Assembly (NCBI GenBank): GCA_903895855.1
Contig: CAITVN010000039.1
Span: 1-33,417, forward strand
Length of the DNA: 33,417 nucleotides
Direction of reading: 5' to 3'
DNA from: Oligoflexia bacterium
GTDB lineage: Bacteria; Bdellovibrionota; UBA1018
The translations under genes and the position numbers were made by a program. The notes below the pieces were generated by a model. That model worked only from the letters and a program-made list of their open reading frames with translations. It did no database searches and was not told the DNA's origin. This document shows, piece after piece, positions 1 to 8,676 of this stretch (within the stretch, counting starts at the first letter, position 1; the number at the start of each line of letters is the position of its first letter).

Positions 1-105
1 AAGTATCAATCTTTAGACCCAATTGCCTTACAGTTGGGTCTGGAGAAGAAATTGAAGGAATTTTACGATCTTTTTAGTCAAGATCAGCTAACCCAAGCTG
101 CTTAA
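1..105 (+). CDS. C-terminal end of an unidentified protein (partial)
   Basis: Frame 1 is open from the first base and ends in TAA at 103-105, giving the last 34 residues of a protein whose start lies outside the window. The tail is rich in Lys, Leu and Gln (it contains LGLEKKLKEF and ends TQAA) and looks helical. Such tails occur in many families, including DDE-type transposases, but nothing here is diagnostic and I assign no function. The next 120 bases before the convergent gene are AT-rich and show no convincing terminator. Confidence 0.5.
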   Translation, partial: KYQSLDPIALQLGLEKKLKEFYDLFSQDQLTQAA

Positions 106-228
106 GAGCGTTCACCGGCATTTTTCAATGAGGCAACACGGTGTCTTGTTTTTATTGAATAAAAAACCAAATTGAAGAGCTGAAATTAAAATACAATTAT
201 CATATCTTTGCCGCTGTCACCCGCGACA

Positions 229-1545
229 CTAAATTCCGACTTTGACTTTCATCCAAGCCGAGTCGCTAGTTTCAAGGGCGCCAAAACCAGAGGGTGACTT
301 GCCGGTAAACCAATCAAGTCCGGTCACGAGATCGATGTTTTCGTGTACCCGGTAGCGCAGCGCCGATTCAACCCAATAGCTTGAAGCATCGCTTAAATGA
401 TGCTTGATCGAGCCAAAGAGCAGAAATGAGCGATTGAGTGATATTTCTGACTCAAGCCCAATGAGGTGATTGAAAAAAGGCTTGCTTGACTGTGGTTCAC
501 TATCAAATGCGAATTCATCTGAATAGGTGGCTCGTACGTTGCGGTAATGCAATGAAAACTCAGTCGCCGAAAAATCGGCTCGGTCAACGATTGAGGTGTT
601 CGCAATTGACCAATCAGAATTCAAGTTGAGTACTTGTGATAGACCGTATTGCCAAGATTGAATGGCGTCGAATCCTGGGGAGTGGGTCTCTTTATTGCTG
701 AGCCAGGCGCGCCCGCGCCAGCTCGACCGACTTTGATTGTCGTTGGTGTCTGTTCGGTATTCGAGTTGTCCCATGATTTGTTGATTGGTATCAATGAGTG
801 GGGTAGCCGACGACCGGAGTGCACCGGTGTGATTTGAGTTGGGTAGAGTTGCCTGAGAACTCGCCATGCGGGGGTCTGCGTTTCGATTCACTAAGGTGAC
901 TGGCGAATACGAGACGCCCAACGCAAAGTGATCAGAGTGGTTGGGGTCTGACCAGTAGTGCAGGCCAATCCATCCATTGAGTGCGGGCTCAGAGCCCAGT
1001 TCAAATTCGCGACCCAAGCGAGTGCGAGGTTCACCAAACTTAGAGTTGAGGCCAAGACCATAGTTGATGGTTTCAATTCGGCTGACGATTGACCAAGGTT
1101 GAGTGAGGGCCGAACTTGAACCCAATTCAAACGGATGCACTCTTCCGACGCTCAATGCTTCTAGTTTAATGAGCGCGCGATCAATATCAATGTCATAGGC
1201 AGCAGGGCCCTGGCCCATCAATGATTGGGCGTGCAGGCGAAGGTCTGAGCTCGCGAGCCCATCTGAAGTTAATTTCTGATTGCTATTTAAAAAAGCTGAA
1301 AAAGATCCCGTGGGCCGAGCCGGGGTGCCATCGGTCGTGAGCGAAATTCCGGATTCTAGGTTTCTGCCGCCCTGGTTTGCGGTGGGTAGGGTAGGAATTG
1401 CAAGTTCTGCACTGCTTGTCGTAGAAACTGCAATCGGTTCATCGCCCCAAGACAGAGGTGCTACCAATGAACTGACTGCCCCTGCCAATCCCAGAGACGT
1501 CATTAGCGTTTGAAATGTTAACGAGTGAATCGATTTTGCCACCAT
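229..1545 (-). CDS. Predicted outer-membrane beta-barrel-like protein, unknown function
   Basis: A protein of about 438 residues with an N-terminal signal peptide (basic start, then a hydrophobic stretch around LMTSLGLAGAVSSLVAP). The mature part is Ser/Thr/Asn-rich with many short alternating hydrophobic segments containing Trp, Tyr and Phe, such as GLHYWSD, YGLSQVLNL and ALRYRVHENIDL. This is the texture of an outer-membrane beta-barrel, so the likely location is the outer membrane. No specific family motif was recognised. The start is uncertain: an in-frame TTG at 1614 has a GAG 5 nt upstream and would add 23 basic residues (461 aa), while the ATG at 1545 gives a normal signal peptide. It is divergent from the giant repeat protein, with about 200 bp between the two ATGs, so shared regulation is possible but unproven. 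Confidence 0.7.
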   Translation of the reverse strand: MVAKSIHSLTFQTLMTSLGLAGAVSSLVAPLSWGDEPIAVSTTSSAELAIPTLPTANQGGRNLESGISLTTDGTPARPTGSFSAFLNSNQKLTSDGLASSDLRLHAQSLMGQGPAAYDIDIDRALIKLEALSVGRVHPFELGSSSALTQPWSIVSRIETINYGLGLNSKFGEPRTRLGREFELGSEPALNGWIGLHYWSDPNHSDHFALGVSYSPVTLVNRNADPRMASSQATLPNSNHTGALRSSATPLIDTNQQIMGQLEYRTDTNDNQSRSSWRGRAWLSNKETHSPGFDAIQSWQYGLSQVLNLNSDWSIANTSIVDRADFSATEFSLHYRNVRATYSDEFAFDSEPQSSKPFFNHLIGLESEISLNRSFLLFGSIKHHLSDASSYWVESALRYRVHENIDLVTGLDWFTGKSPSGFGALETSDSAWMKVKVGI

Positions 1546-1631
1546 ATGAACGCTTTTAACCGAACCTTTGTTTTTTTTTAAGTAAATTGCATTTTTTTTC
1601 AAAATTCCCGGCAAATTCTCATCAGGGGGGA

Positions 1632-1653
1632 TTGAATAAATTTTTTAATTCAA
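1632..1653. promoter_or_regulatory. Short AT-rich inverted repeat between divergent genes
   Basis: TTGAAT and ATTCAA form a 6-bp inverted repeat separated by ten A/T bases, within the divergent promoter region of the outer-membrane protein and the repeat protein. It could be an operator or chance in AT-rich DNA. No clear -35/-10 pair was identified. Confidence 0.2.
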
Positions 1654-1748
1654 GTATGAGTCGCTTGCGCTTGGGGCAAGTTTTTAGCGCAAACATCTAG
1701 CGAATTCTAACTGGGCAGTCGGCAACGACTGAGTAAAGGGTGGCGTGT

Positions 1749-4700
1749 ATGAACTCCAAGGCAAATCAAAAAAAATTGGGATTAGTGTTTTCTCAAAAGT
1801 TTAGAACATTTTTTGTTCAATCTCTTCTCGGCTTTTGCGTGGCTTCTTCAATTAGCTTTGCAGAGTTTCCGCCCGGAATCATTCTGAACGGCGACGAATA
1901 CGATGTGCCGAAATACGAGGCACTGTTTAATCAGGTCTCGAACCTTTACCGGCAGGCAGTGGGTGAGCAGAACGCAAAGCAAGCACAGCTCAATTCTCTC
2001 GAAAATTCACTCAATGGTGCAAGATCAAAACTCGCTGGGTTGAATCAGTCGCTGTCTGAAGCCCAAAGCGAGCTCGGTTCGATTGATCCGAAAATCGCTT
2101 CGTTACGCACTCAGGCTGATTCTTATCGAAGTCAGATTTCTCAGGCTCAGGGGCAAATTCAAAGCCTGAGTAATGAGTTGGCGAGCCTGCGGTCTCAGCT
2201 TTCATCGATTCAATCGAATCTCAACCAAGCTAAAGCCCAGTATCAGTCAGCAGCCAATGCAGCCGCGTCTAAAGAGTCGGCGGCAAACCAGCAAAATCAA
2301 GTCGTGAATTCAAAACGAAGCTTGGTTCAATCACTGAAGCAGAGCCAAGCAAAAGCGAGCTCAGACCTTCAGCAAACTCAAGCGAGCTTATCGCAGGCCG
2401 CTACCGAAATCACGAACTGGAAGGCCAAACTTCAAGGCATCGATGCCGAAATCAGCCGTACCCAGTCTGCCATTGACGGCATCGGCGCAAGAATTCGCGA
2501 TTCAGAAAATCGCGTAAGGGTACTCGAAGGCGATGCCGCTACGCTTGAGCGAAAAGCCGCAGCAACTACTGATCCGCGTGAGGCCGCAAAGCTCAGGGCT
2601 GATGCAGCCGGGTTGCGCAAACAGGCTGCTGATGTGAAGGGTCAGATCGGTGGTCTTAGCCGAGAGCTTTCGACTTCAAAGACCCGTCTGGTGAGCTTGC
2701 AGCGAGAAAAAGCGGGATTGCCAGGATTAATCTCGGGCAAAGAGTCGACTCTCAGTGACTTGAATAATCGAAAAGGTCAGCTAGAGCGTCAAGTGCAAGA
2801 TCTGGCTTCGCAGGTGAGTCGCGCCGAAGGCGAGTTATCAAATGAAGAATCGAAAGCAAGAACGTTGGCTGCAGAAGCTGCGTCGGCTCGTTCTAGTGCC
2901 GAACAATTGAAGCCACGACTGAGTGCTCTTGAAAAACAAGCGTCTGACACGCAAGGTTCGATCAATTCTGTGAGCGGCCGTCTTCAGTCACAGCAAGGTC
3001 AATTGAGTCAGAGTCAGTCTCAGCTCAATCAAGTGAATAATACGTTGTCTCAGCTAGAGCAAAGCAAGCCTGCGCTTCAGGCGAGAATTAACCAGTTGGG
3101 GCAACAAATTAATTCTGAAAATCTGCACGTGGTTCAGTTGCAAAACCAAGTGCAGTCGGCTCAGGGTGAACTGAATCAGGCAGCTGCTCATGTGCAAGCA
3201 TTGGCTTCACAGTACGAGCAATCACAAGCACGGCTTGAAACGGTACGATCGAATTTTCAAAGAGGCCTTTCAATTGCGACTCAACTGGGGCGTGACGAGG
3301 GTGAGCGTGAAGGGGCCGAAGAAGGAAACAGTCGCGGTCGAATCGCTGGCCAAGCTGCCGGAGTTGAAATCGGCGCCAGAGAAGGCACTCGTGCCGGAAC
3401 CCAACAAGGCATTTCTCTGGCCGAAGCGGCCGGAACTCAAGCCGGAACCCAAACAGGATCGATTGAAGGAACTCAGCAGGGCACTAAAGTGGGAAATGAC
3501 CAAGGCCGAGTGAATGGTCAATCAGAAGGCAATTCACAAGGTCTATTGGCTGGCTTTGAAGAAGGACGAAAACAAGGTGACGAGCAAGGTTTCGCAGAAG
3601 GTACCAAGCAAGGACACTTACAAGGTGGCTATGAAAAAGGAAATCAAGCGGGTCAGTTGGTTGGCGCCAATCGCGCCGAACTCGAGGCGTTGGCTAAAGG
3701 TGAACCGATTGGCTATGCGACCACTGAAAAAGAGATTCGGGCAAAACCTTTGGTAAATCTCTCACACGTGAACCAAAGCGATGCGAAGCGAATCGATCGG
3801 GGTGAAGTGAAGTCGTTGTCAGATGCGGTGATCGATCGTTCGGTTCAGTACTTGAAGTCGGTTGGCTTTTTTAATCAACCAAGCCATTCAAAAGATCGAC
3901 CGAGTTATCAGTTTCCGAATGGTGCGCTTCAGCAACAGTATGAGCGCACGTATACAGATGCTTTCAATTCGGCGGCTTCGCGCGCTTACGATGCGGCTTA
4001 TGCTGATTCGTATCGGGCTTATTACGATGTTGAATACCGTCGGTACTTTAACGATTACGCCAATCGTGAGTATCCCGATTACCGCAATCGCGCGTATGCA
4101 GCAGCTCGTGAGAGAGCCTACGCTTCAAGCTATCAGTCGAGTTACGAGCAGGCTTATCAGCAAGCTTATGCTCCTGAATACACGAAAGCCTATCAAGTGG
4201 CTTATCCGACTCGGGTACAAGAGGGGCTAGAAAAAGGCTACCAAGTAGGATTGGCTAGAGGCAAAGCTGAAGCCTTTCAAGCTGATTACGATTCTGGGTA
4301 TGCTGTCGGCGACCGGGCTGGGTACCAAGCGACTTATGCGGGTGCGTATGATCGGGCCGTAGCAAAAGGAGCCGCTCGAGCAAGCCAGTTCTTTCAAACT
4401 CACGCCGTGCTTGAAGTCGAGTCTGTCGAATTGCAAGAAGCCAATGGCGATTCGATCTTTGCGCCGAATGAATTGGTCACGACTCAAATTATCGTCAAAA
4501 ACTACGGTGGAGTAGCCGCAGTTAATGAGCTCTTGCTTCGCTTGAAAGGGCAAACCTCTGGGCTAGAAATGATCACTCCGATCGATCGAATCAATGTGAT
4601 CGAGCCTTCAGCGCGTGTTGTGATCAGCGGCGTTGCCCAAGTGAAACTGAAAGAAGAAGCCTCAAAAGAGAGTGTTCAGTATGATGTGGTCAATAGCGAA

Positions 4701-5948
4701 GGTGTGAACTCGACGGGCACGTTGAAATCGGGTTCATTGAGTTTGAATGCCAGGTATCCGTTTGCGGCGACTTTGGCTTCTTCTCAAGGCGTGATTCCTG
4801 AGCAGGTGAATTCGATTTCGATTTCAGTCGCGAACCTAAGTCAAAAAGCGAGCGTAGGAGACGTTCAGGTTTCGGTGAGCGCCAGAGACAGTCGTATCAA
4901 GATTCTCAATCCGGTTCAAAACCTGAGTCAGATCGGTGCGGGTCAATCGAAGGCATTAGAGATTCAGTTTGAATTGCCTTTGGTCACCGAACTGATGGAA
5001 AAAGGAATTGTCTTTGACGTCGCACTCGCTGACATGGGCGGGCTCAAGATTGGTAGCAACACACTGATCATTCCGGCGACTGTTCATTATGTCTATCGAC
5101 CTGGAGCTCAAGGGTTGTCGTTTAGCTGCGACTCTGAGTCTCTGGTTTCGTTTATTCAGACTTCGCGTGCGGTGGGGTTGAGTTACGATGTTTATCATTT
5201 TCCGGTCGAAGGATCGCTCAATCGTAAAGTTCTTGAAAACTATCAAGGAAAAGTGCTGTTGATTTCTTCAGTCGCAAGCAGTTGCATGGATGATCGAACA
5301 GCTGATGCGATCTCTGATTTTGTGAGCCGAGAGGGCCGTCTAGTGATTTGGGATGGCAAGTTTGACGCTCAAACCTTCTTGGGCGAGTCACTCAGAAAAG
5401 TGGCTTCGAGTTGGGAAATGCTCAAAAACGAGATTCAATCAGCTACTTATTATCAGTCGAACTTCTTCATCGATGGTGCACCTAAAGGGGTAATTGCACT
5501 AGCCAGTGTTGCGGGTTCAGCTGACCACAAGGTTGATAGCGTGAACGAAGTGAAAGCGAAGCAGTTGCTTGCTTTTTCTTTAGTCTCTCGAGATTTCGCC
5601 TCGGTTATCGCTGAGTACGTTCATCGGGCACTCAGTGCGGCGAGACCGGTTTATCTCGACGTTTACCGTGATGCCATCTTTCAGATTCTTTCAAAAGAAC
5701 TCTGGGATGACCAACGTGTGAAGGGATCAAACTTTCTTAACCCTTCAGCAGACAATCGAACTAAGCTATTCGTCGACCGTGCGGTTGACGAAACTCAAAT
5801 GGGTAAAGCTTTGCTCATTGAGTTTTCACCTGACTTGCAAAAAGAAGTGCTTGGCATCGGTGGATTTACGGCAAGACACAGAAGGGCTCAAATGTTGGAC
5901 GTCTTGGCGCCTCTAAAGGCGGCCTACGAGGCCGGGCATTCTAACTAA
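1749..5948 (+). CDS. Giant exported coiled-coil protein with Gly-tetrad and Tyr-tetrad repeat modules
   Basis: 1399 residues from the ATG at 1749, chosen because AAAGGG lies 8 nt upstream; a GTG at 1740 would overlap that site. Residues 1-38 are a signal peptide (cleavage likely after SISFA). Residues about 48-505 are a Gln/Ser/Ala/Leu-rich long coiled coil. Residues 515-626 are 28 consecutive four-residue units, 27 ending in Gly. Residues 731-878 are 37 consecutive four-residue units, 26 beginning with Tyr or Phe. Residues about 885-1115 look like beta-sandwich, CARDB-like domains (for example LVTTQIIVKNYGGVAAVNEL). The C-terminus has alternating hydrophobic strands and helices (GKVLLISSV, GRLVIWDGKF) like a Rossmann or glutamine-amidotransferase-like fold. 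It must act in the envelope or outside it. I recognise no described family with this architecture. Its stop overlaps the convergent subtilase stop by 4 nt. Confidence 0.8.
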   Translation: MNSKANQKKLGLVFSQKFRTFFVQSLLGFCVASSISFAEFPPGIILNGDEYDVPKYEALFNQVSNLYRQAVGEQNAKQAQLNSLENSLNGARSKLAGLNQSLSEAQSELGSIDPKIASLRTQADSYRSQISQAQGQIQSLSNELASLRSQLSSIQSNLNQAKAQYQSAANAAASKESAANQQNQVVNSKRSLVQSLKQSQAKASSDLQQTQASLSQAATEITNWKAKLQGIDAEISRTQSAIDGIGARIRDSENRVRVLEGDAATLERKAAATTDPREAAKLRADAAGLRKQAADVKGQIGGLSRELSTSKTRLVSLQREKAGLPGLISGKESTLSDLNNRKGQLERQVQDLASQVSRAEGELSNEESKARTLAAEAASARSSAEQLKPRLSALEKQASDTQGSINSVSGRLQSQQGQLSQSQSQLNQVNNTLSQLEQSKPALQARINQLGQQINSENLHVVQLQNQVQSAQGELNQAAAHVQALASQYEQSQARLETVRSNFQRGLSIATQLGRDEGEREGAEEGNSRGRIAGQAAGVEIGAREGTRAGTQQGISLAEAAGTQAGTQTGSIEGTQQGTKVGNDQGRVNGQSEGNSQGLLAGFEEGRKQGDEQGFAEGTKQGHLQGGYEKGNQAGQLVGANRAELEALAKGEPIGYATTEKEIRAKPLVNLSHVNQSDAKRIDRGEVKSLSDAVIDRSVQYLKSVGFFNQPSHSKDRPSYQFPNGALQQQYERTYTDAFNSAASRAYDAAYADSYRAYYDVEYRRYFNDYANREYPDYRNRAYAAARERAYASSYQSSYEQAYQQAYAPEYTKAYQVAYPTRVQEGLEKGYQVGLARGKAEAFQADYDSGYAVGDRAGYQATYAGAYDRAVAKGAARASQFFQTHAVLEVESVELQEANGDSIFAPNELVTTQIIVKNYGGVAAVNELLLRLKGQTSGLEMITPIDRINVIEPSARVVISGVAQVKLKEEASKESVQYDVVNSEGVNSTGTLKSGSLSLNARYPFAATLASSQGVIPEQVNSISISVANLSQKASVGDVQVSVSARDSRIKILNPVQNLSQIGAGQSKALEIQFELPLVTELMEKGIVFDVALADMGGLKIGSNTLIIPATVHYVYRPGAQGLSFSCDSESLVSFIQTSRAVGLSYDVYHFPVEGSLNRKVLENYQGKVLLISSVASSCMDDRTADAISDFVSREGRLVIWDGKFDAQTFLGESLRKVASSWEMLKNEIQSATYYQSNFFIDGAPKGVIALASVAGSADHKVDSVNEVKAKQLLAFSLVSRDFASVIAEYVHRALSAARPVYLDVYRDAIFQILSKELWDDQRVKGSNFLNPSADNRTKLFVDRAVDETQMGKALLIEFSPDLQKEVLGIGGFTARHRRAQMLDVLAPLKAAYEAGHSN
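3291..3626 (+). repeat. Glycine tetrad module (28 x xxxG) inside the giant protein
   Basis: Read in frame, this stretch encodes units such as RDEG, EREG, AEEG, NSRG, RIAG, TQQG, NDQG, FEEG and HLQG. There are 28 units without a phase break, and only one has Ala instead of Gly. A one-residue slip follows, and then three more units. All four Gly codons are used and the other positions vary freely, so this is a protein-level repeat and not a recent DNA duplication. Shorter GxxxG repeat runs are known in FliH/YscL export proteins and in the Yae1 family, where they form tightly packed helices; similarity to those is only in pattern. Confidence 0.9.
3939..4382 (+). repeat. Tyrosine tetrad module (37 x Yxxx) inside the giant protein
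   Basis: The frame encodes 37 uninterrupted four-residue units, 23 starting with Tyr and 3 with Phe, for example YERT, YTDA, YDAA, YADS, YEQA, YQQA, YTKA and YQVA. Position 4 is often Ala or Gly. Near the C-terminal end, hybrid units carry both signatures (YQVG, YDSG, YAVG). TAT and TAC codons are mixed, which argues for maintained protein-level periodicity. A four-residue period places the Tyr residues along a slowly drifting stripe on one face of a long helix. Confidence 0.9.
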
Positions 5949-6673
5949 GGCATTGGATTTGAACGAAGCTCTGGTGAAATGATTTCGGGTGTTTTTGCGA
6001 GCTGCGATTCGATCACGGTTTTCGTGGCTTCACGGTGAAGGCTCCAGTATTGAGCCGTAAGGGCTGCTGCTCGAGCGCAGGCTTGCGAGCTGCCCGTTTC
6101 ATCTTTTAGCCAGAGTCGTATCTCGGGTCCAAAGTTGAGCAGTGAAGGTTTTTGGCCGGTTTTGTCGAGATTTCCCACAATGAACGAGTGCGAATAGCGC
6201 TGTGGAAACAGCGTGCTGACTGCAATAGGCTTAAACGGATTTTCAATTCCATTTCCGGCCGCGGTAAAAAACAGAGAGGTTGATTTCGCAACGGCTTTTG
6301 ATGCGGCTTCAAGACGCTTTGATCCTTTCAAGCTACCCGCAGATAAAATGATCACTTCAGCTTTGATTTTAAGCGCGCGATCTATGGCGTTGGCAATCGT
6401 GTCGGCGTTTGGCTGAAACGAGTCTGAACGAGCCTTTTTTGGTTTGGCAATTTTGATCGAGGCGATTCGACAGTTCGAGCAAGAATCGAGAATGACTCGA
6501 GCTAGTTGGGTTCCGTGACCCTCGCTGTCTTCAAAGGGTTGGCTTGCCTGCTTTTGGTCGTGCGTCAGGTCATGTGACAAGGGCTGGTTGATTCGTGATC
6601 TCTGAAAATCAGTGAGGTTTGCTAGTGAGATTCCGGTATCGATGAGTGCAATGAGAATGAGTGAGGCTGACAA
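5945..6673 (-). CDS. Compact subtilisin-like (S8) serine protease without obvious signal peptide
   Basis: 242 residues from a TTG at 6673, one base after the dinB stop; the frame stays open upstream but only inside dinB. All S8 catalytic elements are visible: Asp12 in LIDTGI, His53 in EGHGTQLA, the oxyanion Asn141 in TAAGNG and Ser196 in TGSSQACA (normally GTSMA, here GSSQA). The first beta strand begins at residue 2, so there is no room for a signal peptide or propeptide if this start is right. An ATG about 20 residues upstream, overlapping dinB, would still give no clear signal peptide. Two Cys in SCSNC follow the His region. It is the third gene of the gluzincin-dinB-subtilase operon. It could be a cytoplasmic protease or a decayed secreted one; the intact triad favours activity. 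Confidence 0.7.
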   Translation of the reverse strand: MSASLILIALIDTGISLANLTDFQRSRINQPLSHDLTHDQKQASQPFEDSEGHGTQLARVILDSCSNCRIASIKIAKPKKARSDSFQPNADTIANAIDRALKIKAEVIILSAGSLKGSKRLEAASKAVAKSTSLFFTAAGNGIENPFKPIAVSTLFPQRYSHSFIVGNLDKTGQKPSLLNFGPEIRLWLKDETGSSQACARAAALTAQYWSLHREATKTVIESQLAKTPEIISPELRSNPMP

Positions 6674-6674
6674 C

Positions 6675-7922
6675 TTAAGGGGTCTCGCTTTCTTTTCTTT
6701 GTTTGAAGTTCGCTGGCACATCTCTGCCTGTTTTGAGTGCATCGGGACCAAACTTGGCCCGAATCGTGTCTTGAAGGTTTTCAAGCTTAAGCTGTTTAAC
6801 TTTAGTGTCGCCAGATTGCGATGCGCCTGAGTAGGGTTGGTCGCTAAAAAGGTCAAGCTGAGCCGACTTTTCAGCAAGTACGCACCCAACCCCAATTAGC
6901 CGAATCGATTTGTGTTCAGTGAGTTGCGATTTGAAAAACCGATCGAAAAGCTGAATAACCTCGCGATAAATTTCAGTGGTTAGTGCCGTGGGGGTACCGA
7001 CTGTGCATTGACGAGTAATCGTTTTAAACGGCGGAAATCGCAATTTCAGTCGAATTGACTTTGCTTGCTCTTGGTTCTCTCTCAATTCTTGGCCAAGTTC
7101 TTGGCAAAGCGACCAAAGGTGTTTTTTTATCTGAGCATCATCTTTGTTTAAATCTTCGGAGTAAGTGCGTTCTCGCGAAATTCCTCGGCTTTTAGGGGTA
7201 TTGCTGTCTGATTCGATTTCTTGGCCGAAACTCGCATAGTAAAAATACGGCCCCATGCTGCCCAAGAGTGATTTGAGAGTTTCAGGCCGAGATTTTTGAA
7301 GGTCAGCTATGGTGTAGAAGCCATAATAGTTCAGCTTTTCTTTTGAAACAGGACCACACCCAGGAATTTTTGAAATCTCAAATGAAGCCAAGAATTTGGG
7401 CTCTTGACCGGCCCGAACAAACAAGCAGCCATTGGGCTTGCAGCAATCGCTAGCAATTTTTGAAACAAGCCGGGTTGGAGAAATTCCAACTGAAGCGGTT
7501 AAGCCTGTTTTATCGAAAATTTCTTTTCGCATTTTTTTTGCCGCAGTTTCTGGCGGGCCCCAGAGTGATTCAGTGCCGGTCATGTCAATGTAGGCTTCGT
7601 CAACGCTGACTTGATCTACCTCAGGGCTATAGCGTGAAACGATATCAAAAACGGCGCAAGACAGTTGCGAGTAATAGTCGAAATCGTGTTCAACCATGAT
7701 GAGTTCAGGGCAAAGCCTCAGGGCCTGGGCAGTTGGCATAGCCGAACGAACGCCAAATTTTCTGGCCTCGTACGAGGCTGACGAAATCACCGAGCGCGGG
7801 CCGGTGCCACCGATCGCGACTTTTTTATTTCTGAGAAGCGGATGCCTCAATCTTTCAGCAGAAACGTAAAAACTGTCGAGGTCGAGGTGAAAGATTGTCA
7901 GGGTTTTTTCTTTGCGATCCAT
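6675..7922 (-). CDS. dinB: DNA polymerase IV (Y-family translesion polymerase)
   Basis: About 415 residues from the ATG at 7922 (MDRKEKTLTIFHLDLDSF). It copies damaged or misaligned templates. The palm has the catalytic Asp of FHLDLDSFYVS and the SVDEAYIDMTG motif. A helix-hairpin-helix is seen at IPGCGPVSKEKL, and the little-finger domain runs to about residue 360. A near-canonical sliding-clamp-binding motif, QLDLF, follows (SAQLDLFSD), with a 50-residue hydrophilic tail after it. The start overlaps the preceding metalloprotease gene by 25 nt, which implies translational coupling; a longer in-frame start at 7958 would lie deeper in that gene. No LexA-like box was recognised. Confidence 0.95.
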   Translation of the reverse strand: MDRKEKTLTIFHLDLDSFYVSAERLRHPLLRNKKVAIGGTGPRSVISSASYEARKFGVRSAMPTAQALRLCPELIMVEHDFDYYSQLSCAVFDIVSRYSPEVDQVSVDEAYIDMTGTESLWGPPETAAKKMRKEIFDKTGLTASVGISPTRLVSKIASDCCKPNGCLFVRAGQEPKFLASFEISKIPGCGPVSKEKLNYYGFYTIADLQKSRPETLKSLLGSMGPYFYYASFGQEIESDSNTPKSRGISRERTYSEDLNKDDAQIKKHLWSLCQELGQELRENQEQAKSIRLKLRFPPFKTITRQCTVGTPTALTTEIYREVIQLFDRFFKSQLTEHKSIRLIGVGCVLAEKSAQLDLFSDQPYSGASQSGDTKVKQLKLENLQDTIRAKFGPDALKTGRDVPANFKQRKESETP

Positions 7923-8644
7923 TTTTTTAGACTTTGGTCGATATCTGATATTTCGCAAAACTGGGAGAGGTATTTAGTCACCCCCTTTTTGAGTGCAAGT
8001 TGCAATAGTTGATGCATGCCGCACTGCTTGTCGAGCATTTCTGCCAGAGCAGTTGAGGCCATGTAGTGATATTTCACTGGGTCAGAGATTTCATTCCCAG
8101 CTGACAAAGTGCGAAAAGGATGAACTAGACCAGCAACGGGGCGATAGGTTTGCTTCGACAACCAGGAGTAATCAATCGTGGGGTTTTTAGATTTTGCAGA
8201 CCCTGTTCTCCAGGCCGCGGCCCAATTGCACAACCCCTCTTCGAGCCATTCAGGAATGTCAGTCGTGTATTTTTGGCCGATAATGATGTGCGCAAGTTCG
8301 TGTCCAAATACGGCATCAAAGTTGTCGTTGATCACACGAGGTCCGAGTTCGATGGTTTTTTCTCGTTTTCGGGTAAATGCCAAGACCCCAGGACCGAGCT
8401 TATGGTGTGCGTCAAATTCGGTTTGACTGGCTACAAAGGTAACCGAAATTTTTCGAATATCCCATTCGAGGGTATCTTGAAGTTTTGCGGTCACTCGTTC
8501 TACACGATTTTCAGTGAGCCATGATGGTGCGTTGGTTAATTTGACTGCATTGGTTTCAATCGAGGTCGAACTTAGGGCCCAGCTATCACTCGCGAAGCAC
8601 ATTGCTGCTAAGCCGGTAATGAAAATTGAGAAGATTGAATTCAT
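7898..8644 (-). CDS. Secreted gluzincin-type zinc metalloprotease (peptidase MA-like)
   Basis: 248 residues with an N-terminal signal peptide (hydrophobic FSIFITGLAAMCFA, probable cleavage near SWA). The zinc motif is HELAH at residues 115-119, followed 16 residues later by IPEWLEEG, which supplies the third Glu ligand as in peptidase MA-like and related gluzincins. The region between holds the short strand TIELGPRVI typical of these enzymes. Likely periplasmic or extracellular. An AGGCAGG lies upstream of the ATG. It is first in the operon with dinB and the compact subtilase, and the gene before it on the same strand is the degenerate tRNA at 8677-8752. Confidence 0.8.
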   Translation of the reverse strand: MNSIFSIFITGLAAMCFASDSWALSSTSIETNAVKLTNAPSWLTENRVERVTAKLQDTLEWDIRKISVTFVASQTEFDAHHKLGPGVLAFTRKREKTIELGPRVINDNFDAVFGHELAHIIIGQKYTTDIPEWLEEGLCNWAAAWRTGSAKSKNPTIDYSWLSKQTYRPVAGLVHPFRTLSAGNEISDPVKYHYMASTALAEMLDKQCGMHQLLQLALKKGVTKYLSQFCEISDIDQSLKKWIAKKKP

Positions 8645-8676
8645 GAGGTTGCCTGCCTTTTTTTAGTTGGAAGTTT

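Noticed and set aside
1..105. Insertion-sequence transposase at the left edge
   Set aside because: Only 34 C-terminal residues are visible and no terminal inverted repeat or target duplication was found.
3190..3756. Alternative plus-strand frames within the Gly-repeat region
   Set aside because: They are shadows created by the repeated composition of the giant protein gene and lack starts with ribosome-binding sites.
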